Under the pieces are notes generated by a model. The model had not been told where the DNA came from. It saw only the letters and a program-made list of their open reading frames with translations, and made no database searches. Positions 53,865-62,336 of a DNA stretch of 64,000 nt are shown piece after piece (the first letter of the stretch is position 1; each line of letters opens with the position of its first letter). This stretch comes from an uncultured Roseburia sp. (GTDB lineage: Bacteria; Bacillota_A; Clostridia; Lachnospirales; Lachnospiraceae). The translations under genes and the position numbers were made by a program. Location of the stretch: NCBI GenBank assembly GCA_900753715.1, contig CAAEAE010000051.1, positions 30,475 through 94,474 on the forward strand. Direction: 5' to 3'.

Positions 53865-53869
53865 GCATT
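53856..53869. repeat. Palindrome holding both stop codons of convergent genes
   Basis: AATGCTTAAGCATT is a perfect palindrome; TTAA at its centre supplies TAA for GGDEF gene 2 on the plus strand and for the response regulator on the minus strand. Confidence 0.8.
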
Positions 53870-55330
53870 TTGCTGCATATTTTTGCGGTACTCGCTTGGC
53901 GAAACACCGCAGGATGCCTTAAAAATTTTCATAAAATGTTTTTCATTCTCATACCCGATTTCCTGACTGATTTCGTTGACCCGCAAGTCGGTTTCAGCAA
54001 GAAGACGTTTTGCCTCACGCATCCGGATATCTTTGATGAAATTCACGAAATTGCTCCCTGTATACTGTTTGAACGAATAGGAAAACAGGGAGTAATTCAT
54101 GGAAATCTGATTCGAGACAACCGCCATATTCAAGTCTTCATTATAATGTGCCTCAATATACTCCACAGCCTGCTTCATCTTCTGTTTGTTCCGGTTTCCA
54201 TCAAACTGGCTTCCAATCGCCTCCTGCAGCCAGAGGAGATAATCCTTTAATTTCACACTGTAATCATTTAGACAGTCTTCTGCAAATATCCAGCATAGAT
54301 GCTCAAATGTCTCCCTCTCCATCTCTACCACATTACGGTATATCTTTTCTGTCTCCGCAAAAAATTCCCGCATACAATTTTCAAACTCCTCCGCTGAAAT
54401 TCTGCCGTTTTCGGTTTCATAGAAAAGCTGTTCCCAGAGCTTTATCATTTCCTCCCGCCGGTCTGTTCCAAGAATCTGCACACGGCGAAGTCCCGCAGAC
54501 TCATCAAGCAGCTTTTTTGCCTCCTCGATAAGCTTCTCCGGAATATGTTCCTCTTCCTCTACCTCCACAAAAAATTTATTTCTGCAAAATGCTTCTTTTC
54601 GCATATGAAGGCTCTCTAAATAAGCGCTCCGAAGCTCCCTGATTCCACGGTGTACCCGGCTGATTCCAAGATATGCCGGCTGAACGAGATTCTTTTTAAA
54701 TAAGGGAAGCATTTCTTCCCGCATCAGAAAAATATCGTTTCCTTCCACTTCCCGCAGTGCCACAATCTGTTCATTTTCCGGCACACTTGTTTTTCCGCTG
54801 TTTACGCAGCATACCACATAATTTTTATCATAAAATTCTCTTTCATACTGCTGCTCTAGCGTTTCAAATTCTTCCTCTGTCGTACTTTCCGACAGCATCA
54901 TATGCTTTATCTGCTGATAGCCAAACTTTTTGCGGTTGCGGTCACTCGCCTGTTTCTCGCTTAACTCCTTCTCAAACTTTTCGAGAATCTCTTTTATCTT
55001 CTCCCTCTCAATCGGCTTTAAAATATATTCCCGGACGCCACCACGCATCATTTCGACCGCATAAGAAAAATCATCATACCCGCTGACTGCCACGGTAAGC
55101 GGAATATGCGGCAGATTCTGCATCTGTTTTACCAGCTCGATTCCATCCATTTTAGGCATGCGGATGTCCGTAAACATTACATCGACGTTTTGTTCTTTTA
55201 ATACCTCCAGTGCCATCTCCCCGTTGCTGCACTCGATAATAACTTCCACAGGAACACCGCTTCGCTGTATCATCGTGCGGAGTCCCTGACGGATTAATTT
55301 TTCATCTTCCACAAGTAATACTGTTTTCAT
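53861..55330 (-). CDS. YesN-type response regulator (receiver + AraC HTH)
   Basis: 489 aa. Receiver domain 1-120 with the acidic pair VEDE, phospho-acceptor Asp55 in MFTDIRMPKMDG and Lys in YILKPIER; a middle region (about 130-380) without recognised motifs; C-terminal AraC-type double helix-turn-helix (390-489) with NMAVVSNQISMNYSLFSYSFKQYTG and RVNEISQEIGYENEKHFMKIFKASCGVSPSEYRK. I use ATG 55330 (GGAG 7 nt upstream); ATG 55336 overlaps the kinase stop as ATGA. Partner of the upstream YesM kinase, probably controlling the adjacent sugar importer and glycosidase genes. Confidence 0.92.
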   Translation of the reverse strand: MKTVLLVEDEKLIRQGLRTMIQRSGVPVEVIIECSNGEMALEVLKEQNVDVMFTDIRMPKMDGIELVKQMQNLPHIPLTVAVSGYDDFSYAVEMMRGGVREYILKPIEREKIKEILEKFEKELSEKQASDRNRKKFGYQQIKHMMLSESTTEEEFETLEQQYEREFYDKNYVVCCVNSGKTSVPENEQIVALREVEGNDIFLMREEMLPLFKKNLVQPAYLGISRVHRGIRELRSAYLESLHMRKEAFCRNKFFVEVEEEEHIPEKLIEEAKKLLDESAGLRRVQILGTDRREEMIKLWEQLFYETENGRISAEEFENCMREFFAETEKIYRNVVEMERETFEHLCWIFAEDCLNDYSVKLKDYLLWLQEAIGSQFDGNRNKQKMKQAVEYIEAHYNEDLNMAVVSNQISMNYSLFSYSFKQYTGSNFVNFIKDIRMREAKRLLAETDLRVNEISQEIGYENEKHFMKIFKASCGVSPSEYRKNMQQNA

Positions 55331-55332
55331 TG

Positions 55333-57150
55333 TCATTCTCCCTGTAACTTTTTGGTCTCCGGCTGCCTGTGTGTGATTGGAATACGAACCATGATTTTGG
55401 TATAACAGCCAAGCTTTGAGGCAATCTCGATTCCATACTGCTCCCCGAATGCAATATGGATTCTGTCCTGCACATTCTTAAGCCCGATCCCGTTGCCGGA
55501 TCCGCCGCTTGAATCAAGTTTTCCTTCTATCTTCTGTCTGAGGCGCTCTACTTCTTCCTCAGTCATTCCACAGCCCGGATCTGTAATTTCAATAATGCAG
55601 TCATCTCCCGCAATAATTCCCTTGATGTAAATATTGGTATCCTCTGCAATCTGCTCGATTCCGTGATAAATCGCATTTTCCACAATCGGCTGTAAGGAAA
55701 GTTTCGGAATTTCCTGTTTTAACACCAGTTCCGGCAGGTTTAGTGACAGATAGATTTCATAATCGAACCGCAGATTGATAAGAGCCATATAATTTTTGAT
55801 ATATTCAAGTTCCTGTTCTACAAGAACATTCCCTGACACCCATTTCATACTGTAGCGCAGCAGTTTTCCAAGAGATGTCACCGCATCCGAAATTGCATAT
55901 TGCTCGTTGATTTCCGCCATCATTTTAATGGATTCCAGGACATTGTAGATAAAGTGTGCATTAATCTGATTCTGAAGTGCCCGGATTTCCGAATTCTTCA
56001 TCAGCATTTCCCGGTTTAAATTGTCTTCCATCAACTGTCTGATGCGCGCTAACATCTCATTTATCTGCGTTCCGAGTTCTCCCATCTCATCACTGCCGCA
56101 GTTTTCAATCACAACATTTAAGTTTCCCTTTTGTACGCTCCGGATGGATGCAAGGATTTCATAGAACTGGCGCAGCAATCGTCTGACAATCCCATTGATA
56201 CCAAATCCTATCACGATTAAAAGTGCTATCATGACCGCCACAAAGACATTCCGCATAAAATAAACTTTATGTACATTCTCCGTGATATCCTCAACGGAAA
56301 GAAGCATTCCGCCAAGCTCCCGCACCCGCATATAGGAAACGACAAAATTCCGTTTTTCTGCTCTCACGTAAACGGTACTGATTTCTTCTGCGTCGTCATA
56401 AGCATCTATCATCTGTTCTAACAGCTCTTTTGAAAAAGGTTCGGTCTCATTTCCATAGAAAATTCCCTGCTCCGTCACAAAACAGCTCCATTCATCTTCT
56501 ATGTCCTCATAGAGCCCCGGGAACATATTTTCCATCGTCATCGCCGCTTCAATCGTTCCGATGGGCTCATTCTCCTCATCATTCACCGGTGTCACAAGTG
56601 AAACTATCCGAAGGTTCTGATCCATGGTATAGCTTGAAAAAATATTGTCCGTGTAATCAAAATTCCAGCCAAAATAATTTTCTTTCCCTGCCCACTCCTG
56701 TTTTTTCATCCTTGACTGCCTGTAGAGAACCGGCATCATCTCCTGCACGGAATCATTTACTGCATAGACCCGCACCGCATACAATAGTGGGTTATTATAC
56801 ACCAGCCTCTCTAAGGAGGAAACCTTTTCACTTTTAAAGGTAAGCCACTCTTCCGTCGTAACCGGCGTTCCCTTTGCGGCAGCTTCCAACATTCCAAGCA
56901 ACGCTTCATCACTTAAGAAGAACTGGGTTGTCATATTGATGGAATCAATTTTGGTCGCAACTGCATCCCGGCTTCGTTCCATCGTGTACTTCATGTAATC
57001 TTTATTTTCCGCAATGACATTCTGCTCCATTAAGTAAAAGATGACCCCGGCTAAAATTCCAATCGGAACCATCATAAACAGGATGATGACCAGCGTAAAT
57101 TTGATATTCAGTTTTTGATTCTGAAATGCCCTTTTTAATTGTGCAGCCAT
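55333..57150 (-). CDS. YesM-type sensor histidine kinase
   Basis: 605 aa. Membrane segment 1 (about 18-40), a large extracellular Cache-like sensor (about 45-270), membrane segment 2 (about 274-300), HAMP (302-355), a His_kinase (LytS/YesM) domain with phospho-acceptor His in LQNQINAHFIYNVLESIKMM, and an ATPase domain with SLQPIVENAIYHGI, ITDPGCGM and GSGNGIGLKNVQDRI. Start ATG 57150 lies 1 nt after the stop of the lipoprotein gene upstream. Such kinases usually monitor oligosaccharide import; the tight coupling with a binding protein suggests the two act as one sensor. Confidence 0.92.
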   Translation of the reverse strand: MAAQLKRAFQNQKLNIKFTLVIILFMMVPIGILAGVIFYLMEQNVIAENKDYMKYTMERSRDAVATKIDSINMTTQFFLSDEALLGMLEAAAKGTPVTTEEWLTFKSEKVSSLERLVYNNPLLYAVRVYAVNDSVQEMMPVLYRQSRMKKQEWAGKENYFGWNFDYTDNIFSSYTMDQNLRIVSLVTPVNDEENEPIGTIEAAMTMENMFPGLYEDIEDEWSCFVTEQGIFYGNETEPFSKELLEQMIDAYDDAEEISTVYVRAEKRNFVVSYMRVRELGGMLLSVEDITENVHKVYFMRNVFVAVMIALLIVIGFGINGIVRRLLRQFYEILASIRSVQKGNLNVVIENCGSDEMGELGTQINEMLARIRQLMEDNLNREMLMKNSEIRALQNQINAHFIYNVLESIKMMAEINEQYAISDAVTSLGKLLRYSMKWVSGNVLVEQELEYIKNYMALINLRFDYEIYLSLNLPELVLKQEIPKLSLQPIVENAIYHGIEQIAEDTNIYIKGIIAGDDCIIEITDPGCGMTEEEVERLRQKIEGKLDSSGGSGNGIGLKNVQDRIHIAFGEQYGIEIASKLGCYTKIMVRIPITHRQPETKKLQGE

Positions 57151-57151
57151 A

Positions 57152-58768
57152 CTATTCCATTCCCAATTTTTCTTTCGCTTCCTGCATCGCTTCTGTTTTC
57201 TGCTCCATGACCATCTCAAATCCAAGTGCTTCCCGTTCATCTACAAACGACGATAATATCGCATCAAACTCTTCTTCTGATGGTGCAAGCAACAGCTTCG
57301 GAAGCGTTTTACTCCACAGCTTTGTAATCTTATCGTCTGCCTTTGCCGCCTTCGATTCCGCCGGAAGCGTTACGTCCGCCTGTCCGTTATAAACCAGATA
57401 CGGCTTGGTATAATTCTCCATCTGTGCAACTGCCGAAAGCTTTTCCTGCTGCCACTGTAGCTGCATGACATTATCCTGAAGCATCCAGTAGGCGTCATCT
57501 GCCCCATAGAGTCTGTCATACTCTGCCCGGTTTGTATCCAAAAGCTCCCTTACTTCCGGCTTTAACACCGCTTTGCCGTCCACCTCATCATACGTCACAC
57601 CTTCAACGCCAAGATAAATCATCTTCTGTCCACGCTCGCTCATCAGATAGTCCATAAACAAAATCGCACGTTCCGGGTCTTTGCAGTTTTTGGAAATCAT
57701 CGTGACCGTCCAACCCGCAATGCTTGTTGTTGGAAGCGTTGGATTGTCCCCTGCCGCATTCCGCGGTCCATCGACTGCCATGTAAATACAGTCCGGATTT
57801 TTGGCGTAAAGCTCCTTTTCCTGGGAAACCATGTCCGTATACTGATACAGCATACAAAAATACCGCCCCGCTGCAATTTTTTCTTCCATCTGTGTCCTGG
57901 TATCCACAAAGATATCATTGGCAAGATAGCCTTCTTCTCCAAGTTTCCGGAACATTTTTAACCAGCGGATATACTCTGCATCCGTATAGCGGTCATGCAT
58001 CTTTCCATCCCGTTCCCAAGGAACTGCTAACGAATTCATCAGGTATTTATCAAAGGAAGGATTTCCCTCGTTGTCAAACACATGTGCTCCGATTGGGATT
58101 AACGGCTCTCCGTCCACCGTGGGACAATATTCTTCTGCCGCTTTTACCGCAGCTTCAAAACCCTCCGGTGTGGTCATATCCGGACTTCCGATTGCCTCAT
58201 AGATATCTTTTCTAACTAAAAATGTCTCGTTTGAACTGAGCCCGATATTCTCTTCCACATCCTGCGGCGTGATGGATGAATTGGGATAGGCATAAATATT
58301 GCCGTCTTCCTGCGTATACCATGTCACGGTCAGTGGATTCGTCACATCCCAGAACTGTGGGTCATAGGCATCTGCCAGTTCATTTAACGCATACACCATA
58401 TCTCCCGTCACAATCTCATCCACCTGCGGCTCCCACCAGCCAATCGTAATCAAATCCGGCAATGTATCCGATGCGATTAACGTGTTTAATTTTTCCGTTC
58501 CGTCTCCCATCGGCGTGATAAAATGAATGTTTACTCCAGTTTCTTCTGTAATGGTTTTAGATACCAGATTTTCTCCCCAGGGAGTAGCAAACCAGGAATA
58601 ATTGACATACCAGTCGAGCGTAACCGGCTCTTTTGTGTCTGCCTCCCGTGCTTTTGACTCATCCGCACCTGTCGTCAGCCCGTCATCCGTCCCGGCACAT
58701 CCCATACATAACGCAAAGGCTCCCGCCAGAAGCGCCCCTGCCCATCTTTTCAAAACAGTTTTTTTCAT
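57152..58768 (-). CDS. Extracellular solute-binding lipoprotein (family 1, LplA-like)
   Basis: 538 aa. Signal peptide MKKTVLKRWAGALLAGAFALCMGC with the lipoprotein Cys in CMGC, followed by an Asp/Glu/Thr-rich linker and a large binding-protein fold (VTLDWYVNYSWFATPWGENLVSK, LIASDTLPDLITIGWW, RAILFMDYLMSERGQKMIYLGVEG). LplA-type proteins bind oligosaccharides, for example pectic or xylan fragments. No permease genes are in its own unit: the stop is 1 nt from yesM and a terminator/promoter lies upstream. It may be a co-sensor for the kinase or may share the adjacent permeases. Confidence 0.88.
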   Translation of the reverse strand: MKKTVLKRWAGALLAGAFALCMGCAGTDDGLTTGADESKAREADTKEPVTLDWYVNYSWFATPWGENLVSKTITEETGVNIHFITPMGDGTEKLNTLIASDTLPDLITIGWWEPQVDEIVTGDMVYALNELADAYDPQFWDVTNPLTVTWYTQEDGNIYAYPNSSITPQDVEENIGLSSNETFLVRKDIYEAIGSPDMTTPEGFEAAVKAAEEYCPTVDGEPLIPIGAHVFDNEGNPSFDKYLMNSLAVPWERDGKMHDRYTDAEYIRWLKMFRKLGEEGYLANDIFVDTRTQMEEKIAAGRYFCMLYQYTDMVSQEKELYAKNPDCIYMAVDGPRNAAGDNPTLPTTSIAGWTVTMISKNCKDPERAILFMDYLMSERGQKMIYLGVEGVTYDEVDGKAVLKPEVRELLDTNRAEYDRLYGADDAYWMLQDNVMQLQWQQEKLSAVAQMENYTKPYLVYNGQADVTLPAESKAAKADDKITKLWSKTLPKLLLAPSEEEFDAILSSFVDEREALGFEMVMEQKTEAMQEAKEKLGME

Positions 58769-58800
58769 ACGTTCCCTTCCCCGCCTTTTTCGATTCTTTT

Positions 58801-58830
58801 AGTATAGCATAAAAGCGGGCACCCTGCCAA
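58801..58830 (-). promoter_or_regulatory. Promoter of lipoprotein-YesM-YesN operon, inside the preceding terminator
   Basis: Minus strand TTGGCA (complement 58825-58830), 18-nt spacer, TATACT (complement 58801-58806) with an extended TG. The -35 box is in the terminator loop. Confidence 0.65.
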
Positions 58831-58845
58831 GCAGGATGCCCGTCA
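58811..58845 (-). terminator. Terminator of the CUT1 permease operon
   Basis: Minus strand stem GACGGGCATCCTGC / GCAGGGTGCCCGC with a short loop, followed by TTTTA, 37 nt after the MalG-type permease gene. Confidence 0.8.
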
Positions 58846-58881
58846 AAATGAGGAGAAATGAAGTTGTAGCTTGCGAAATCT

Positions 58882-59715
58882 TTATTCTTTGACACTGCCG
58901 GCTGAAATACTGCTGATGATGTATTTCGAGCAGAAGCAGAATACCAAAAGAATCGGAATCACAGAGATTGCAACGGATAAATAAATTGCTCCCTGTTCAC
59001 TCTGGATATTGGTGGAAGCCCTTAAGGTTGCCATCATAACCGGGAGCGTAAACTTGCTGTTCTTATTTAAGATAATCATCGGAAGCAGGTAGTTGTTCCA
59101 GTTTCCGATAAAACACATAATTGACATCGTCGCAATACCCGGTGACATAATCGGAAGTACAATACGGTGGAAGGAATAAAGCTCTCCTGCTCCGTCAATT
59201 CGTGCTGCCTCAATTAAGGATGGCGGAAGCACGGATAATACATACTGTCTTAAGAAAAATACTGTTCCAGGTGCTGCGATTGCCGGAATAATTAATGGTG
59301 CATAGGAGTTAACCATATGCAACTTTGTACACAGGTTATAAAAACCAATCAGACTTAACTGTCCCGGAATCATCATAAATACCAGAATCGCTCCGAAAAT
59401 CACTTTGTTTCCCTTAAACTTATACATTGCCAGTCCATATGCGGTAAGGGCTGAGAAATATGCGGTGAGAAGCGTTGCCGGAACTGCTACTAACAAACTG
59501 TTCCACATTCCCTTAAACAGATTGAAGTAGTCAAATACAGTGTTCCAGTTATCTTTTAACGCTTTTCCCGGAATCAGGGTAAAGGAGGTGCTGATATCTG
59601 TTCCGGTTCTGGTCGCATTTACCATCATAAGAAGAAACGGAAACAGGCAGAGCGCTGCTAAAAGGATTAACAGGATGTATAAAATTGCTTTTTTAATTTT
59701 ATCTACGGTCGTCAT
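58882..59715 (-). CDS. Carbohydrate ABC transporter permease (MalG-type, CUT1)
   Basis: 277 aa with six hydrophobic helices; the N-terminus (KKAILYILLILLAALCLFPFLLMMVNATR) and the cytoplasmic EAA loop (LPPSLIEAARIDGAGELYSFHRIVLPIMSPG) identify the MalG/LacG branch. It follows the MalF-type gene by 3 nt. The ATPase of this importer is absent, as usual in Firmicutes where one MsmX-like ATPase serves many importers. Substrate: an oligosaccharide, inferred from neighbouring GH30 and YesMN. Confidence 0.93.
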   Translation of the reverse strand: MTTVDKIKKAILYILLILLAALCLFPFLLMMVNATRTGTDISTSFTLIPGKALKDNWNTVFDYFNLFKGMWNSLLVAVPATLLTAYFSALTAYGLAMYKFKGNKVIFGAILVFMMIPGQLSLIGFYNLCTKLHMVNSYAPLIIPAIAAPGTVFFLRQYVLSVLPPSLIEAARIDGAGELYSFHRIVLPIMSPGIATMSIMCFIGNWNNYLLPMIILNKNSKFTLPVMMATLRASTNIQSEQGAIYLSVAISVIPILLVFCFCSKYIISSISAGSVKE

Positions 59716-59718
59716 GCC

Positions 59719-60651
59719 TTATTCCCCCTTTCTGTTTGCAATCTTAAGCTGTAATACTGATACGATAAGTATAATCAGGAACAGGATATATGCAATTGCG
59801 GAAGCATATCCAACCTGTGTTGTTCCTGTCTCAAATCCGAATTTGTACATATACATTACAACGGTCTGTACATCATCATATGCGGATGCTGTCTTGTCTA
59901 CCATCAGGTATGGTAAATCGAACATCTGTAAACCACCGATTAAGGATGTGATTGCCACATATAAAAGAATCGGTTTTAATAACGGCAGTGTAATTTTGCC
60001 AAATACTGTCCAGCGTCCTGCTCCATCAATAGCGGCTGCCTCAAAGTAATCTTTCGAGATTCCTTGAACACCTGCCATCAGCATGATAAAGGAATTACCA
60101 AACCACATCCATGCGCTGATGACTGCAATTACATAGCCTGCTGTATTTCCACCTCCGAGCCAGTCAACCGGCTCTCTGTGAACTCCAAACAGGAGATAAA
60201 TCTGATTCAAAATCTGATTGAAAGTTCCGTGACGCCAGTCTAATAATGTTTTAAACAGGAATGAAACGGAAGTTGCTGCAATCAGGTTTGGCAGAAAATA
60301 AACTGCACGGAAGACGCCAAGACCGCGAATCTTATATTTAATATCGCTGAATACAATGGTAAGTAAAAATGCAAGTCCAAGCTGAAGTACGATGTTGACA
60401 CCCCAGATGCGTACCGTATTCCAAAGGTCACGCCAGAAGAACTTATCTTTAAATACTCTTAAGTAGTTTGCGATTCCCGCCCAGGTCGGATCTCCAAATC
60501 CTTTATAATTGGTAAAACTTAAATACAAGGTCCTTAAAACCGGATATATGCTAAAAATGAGGAATACGATTACAAATGGTGCAACAAATACATAACCCAT
60601 CCGGTTGTAATCCTTCATTTTTGTTTTCTTATTCTGATCAGTTTTTGCCAT
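59719..60651 (-). CDS. Carbohydrate ABC transporter permease (MalF-type, CUT1)
   Basis: 310 aa with six predicted helices, MalF branch: MGYVFVAPFVIVFLIFSIYPVLRTLYLSF at the start and the EAA loop GISKDYFEAAAIDGAGRWTVFGKITLPLLKP. The start ATG 60651 has GGGGGG upstream. It lies 97 nt after the binding-protein gene; this gap carries a GC-rich hairpin likely to lower expression of the permeases relative to the binding protein. Confidence 0.93.
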   Translation of the reverse strand: MAKTDQNKKTKMKDYNRMGYVFVAPFVIVFLIFSIYPVLRTLYLSFTNYKGFGDPTWAGIANYLRVFKDKFFWRDLWNTVRIWGVNIVLQLGLAFLLTIVFSDIKYKIRGLGVFRAVYFLPNLIAATSVSFLFKTLLDWRHGTFNQILNQIYLLFGVHREPVDWLGGGNTAGYVIAVISAWMWFGNSFIMLMAGVQGISKDYFEAAAIDGAGRWTVFGKITLPLLKPILLYVAITSLIGGLQMFDLPYLMVDKTASAYDDVQTVVMYMYKFGFETGTTQVGYASAIAYILFLIILIVSVLQLKIANRKGE

Positions 60652-60704
60652 GTCATTTCCCCCCTTAATACTCTTCCATCAGACTCCATACAGTCTTTTT
60701 TATC

Positions 60705-60731
60705 CCGCCAGCCCAAGGGACGGGCCGGCGG
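60705..60731 (-). promoter_or_regulatory. GC-rich intercistronic hairpin after the binding-protein gene
   Basis: CCGCC-A-GCCC ... GGGC-C-GGCGG stem-loop (pairs interrupted by one unpaired base on each side). On the minus strand it is followed by GATAAAAAAG, so it is not a canonical terminator; a stability or attenuation element is more likely. Confidence 0.55.
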
Positions 60732-60748
60732 TCATTCTTATCATTTTT

Positions 60749-62224
60749 TTAACGGTTTACTGTAATTTCACCTGCATAGGTGCTTTCAATCTCATCGTAG
60801 AACTCATTTACTGCATCTTCTACGCTTGCCTCACCCTTCTTAACCTTGGTGATTGCTTTGCCCCAGGCATCACCGATTGCCTGATCATATCTGGTTACCT
60901 TGGAGTAATCAATGTGCTCTGCCTGGCTTAACCAGAAACTGTAGAGTTTCTCACCGCCGTATACCGGATTCTCGTCATCTTTGTGCTGTGCAAGTACCGG
61001 AAGTAAGGATACGGTATCACCCTGTGAAACATCGATCCACCAGTTAGCAGTCTCTTCGTTTAAGGTACAGAATTTTACAAACTCCCATGCGGTATCTTTA
61101 CGCTCAGACTGAGAAGAAATACCAATGTATGTACCACCATCAAATCCGTATGCAGGTCCTGCACAAACACCCCATAAACCAGAGGTATCTTTTACGTTAT
61201 CTCTTAAGGTAAGTACACCCCAGGAAGGAAGACCAAATGCGAATACCTGTGTCTTCTCCATGCCTGCTGTTGCTTCTGCGAACTGATCTGCATCCCATAC
61301 GTTTACGGAATCATCTGCGTAATCCTGAATGTCGGCTGTCAGAATCGGTACCTCGCCAGCCATTGCCTGATACCATGGTGTAGACCACTGGTTTGCATAT
61401 GCGGTCAAATCGTTCTGATATAATGCTACACATAAGTCCATGTAATCATATCTGCTCTGGTCTACATTTAATACGCCATCTACTACCCATGCGCTGTCAC
61501 CGGAGAATACGTTCATCTCGGCATCAGAGGAGAAGATACGGTAGCCGGCATCTTTTAATGTCTGTGCTGTCTCTAAGATGGTTGCATAATCCTTAAACAG
61601 CTTGCCTACCTCATCCGGATCATCTGTTCCGAAAACTTCTTTTGCGATATCTCTTCTGTAGTAGATACCTGCCGGTGTAATCTGGTAAGAGATTGCTCTC
61701 TGGATTCCATCTGCATCCTGTCCTACCTGCCATACATAATCTACGATGTCAGATGCATAATCCTGTGCTCTGTACGGTTCCTGATTCAAATCTTCAAAGA
61801 ACCCGGCATCCATAAAATCTTCCAGCATCTTTGGCTCACCAACGATAACATCCGGTTCTGTTTCACCACCGTTTAATGCGGTCTGAACTTTTGTCGGGTA
61901 GTTAGCCGGCTCTGTAACGACTACTTCTACCTCTGCACCTGTTTTCTCCTTGAAACGTTCTGCAAACTGCTGTAAGTCGTTGGACAGTGTCCAAACTACA
62001 AGTTTCTGTCCTGTCAAATCCGGGTAGGTTACCTCTTCTTCTGATTCGGTTCCTACATCTGCAAGCTGGTCTTCCACGCTCTTGCTCTCGGTCGGCTCTG
62101 CTGTTACCCCTCCGTTGTCTGCTGCTCCAGTGGTTGTTCCGCTGTTTGTGTCATTTCCGCAGGCTGCTACGGATAATGCCATTGTGCTGACTAATAATAC
62201 GGATACTACTTTTTTCCAATTCAT
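60749..62224 (-). CDS. Carbohydrate ABC transporter substrate-binding lipoprotein (CUT1)
   Basis: 491 aa. Signal peptide MNWKKVVSVLLVSTMALS with lipobox VAAC, a Thr/Asn/Glu-rich linker (to about 70), then the family-1 binding-protein fold: KLVVWTLSNDLQQFAERFKEKTGAEVEVV, NGGETEPDVIVGEPKMLEDFMDAG, GISSQSERKDTAWEFVKFC. Start ATG 62224 with AAAGGAGGG upstream is preferred to the in-frame start at 62254. First gene of the importer operon; the -10 box TATAAT (62278-62283) has no good -35, which suggests an activator, perhaps the YesN-type regulator. Confidence 0.93.
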   Translation of the reverse strand: MNWKKVVSVLLVSTMALSVAACGNDTNSGTTTGAADNGGVTAEPTESKSVEDQLADVGTESEEEVTYPDLTGQKLVVWTLSNDLQQFAERFKEKTGAEVEVVVTEPANYPTKVQTALNGGETEPDVIVGEPKMLEDFMDAGFFEDLNQEPYRAQDYASDIVDYVWQVGQDADGIQRAISYQITPAGIYYRRDIAKEVFGTDDPDEVGKLFKDYATILETAQTLKDAGYRIFSSDAEMNVFSGDSAWVVDGVLNVDQSRYDYMDLCVALYQNDLTAYANQWSTPWYQAMAGEVPILTADIQDYADDSVNVWDADQFAEATAGMEKTQVFAFGLPSWGVLTLRDNVKDTSGLWGVCAGPAYGFDGGTYIGISSQSERKDTAWEFVKFCTLNEETANWWIDVSQGDTVSLLPVLAQHKDDENPVYGGEKLYSFWLSQAEHIDYSKVTRYDQAIGDAWGKAITKVKKGEASVEDAVNEFYDEIESTYAGEITVNR

Positions 62225-62277
62225 ATAGATTCCCTCCTTTAATTTCCTCAACACCTTTGTTGTTTGTTGATAATTGA

Positions 62278-62283
62278 ATTATA
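62278..62283 (-). promoter_or_regulatory. -10 box of the sugar importer operon, activator-dependent type
   Basis: Minus strand TATAAT, about 54 nt before the binding-protein gene. The -35 position is T-rich and unlike TTGACA. Confidence 0.55.
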
Positions 62284-62336
62284 GCTGTGCTTCCACTTGA
62301 AAAAAATGTACGTAATTTTAAAAAGGTATCATTTTT

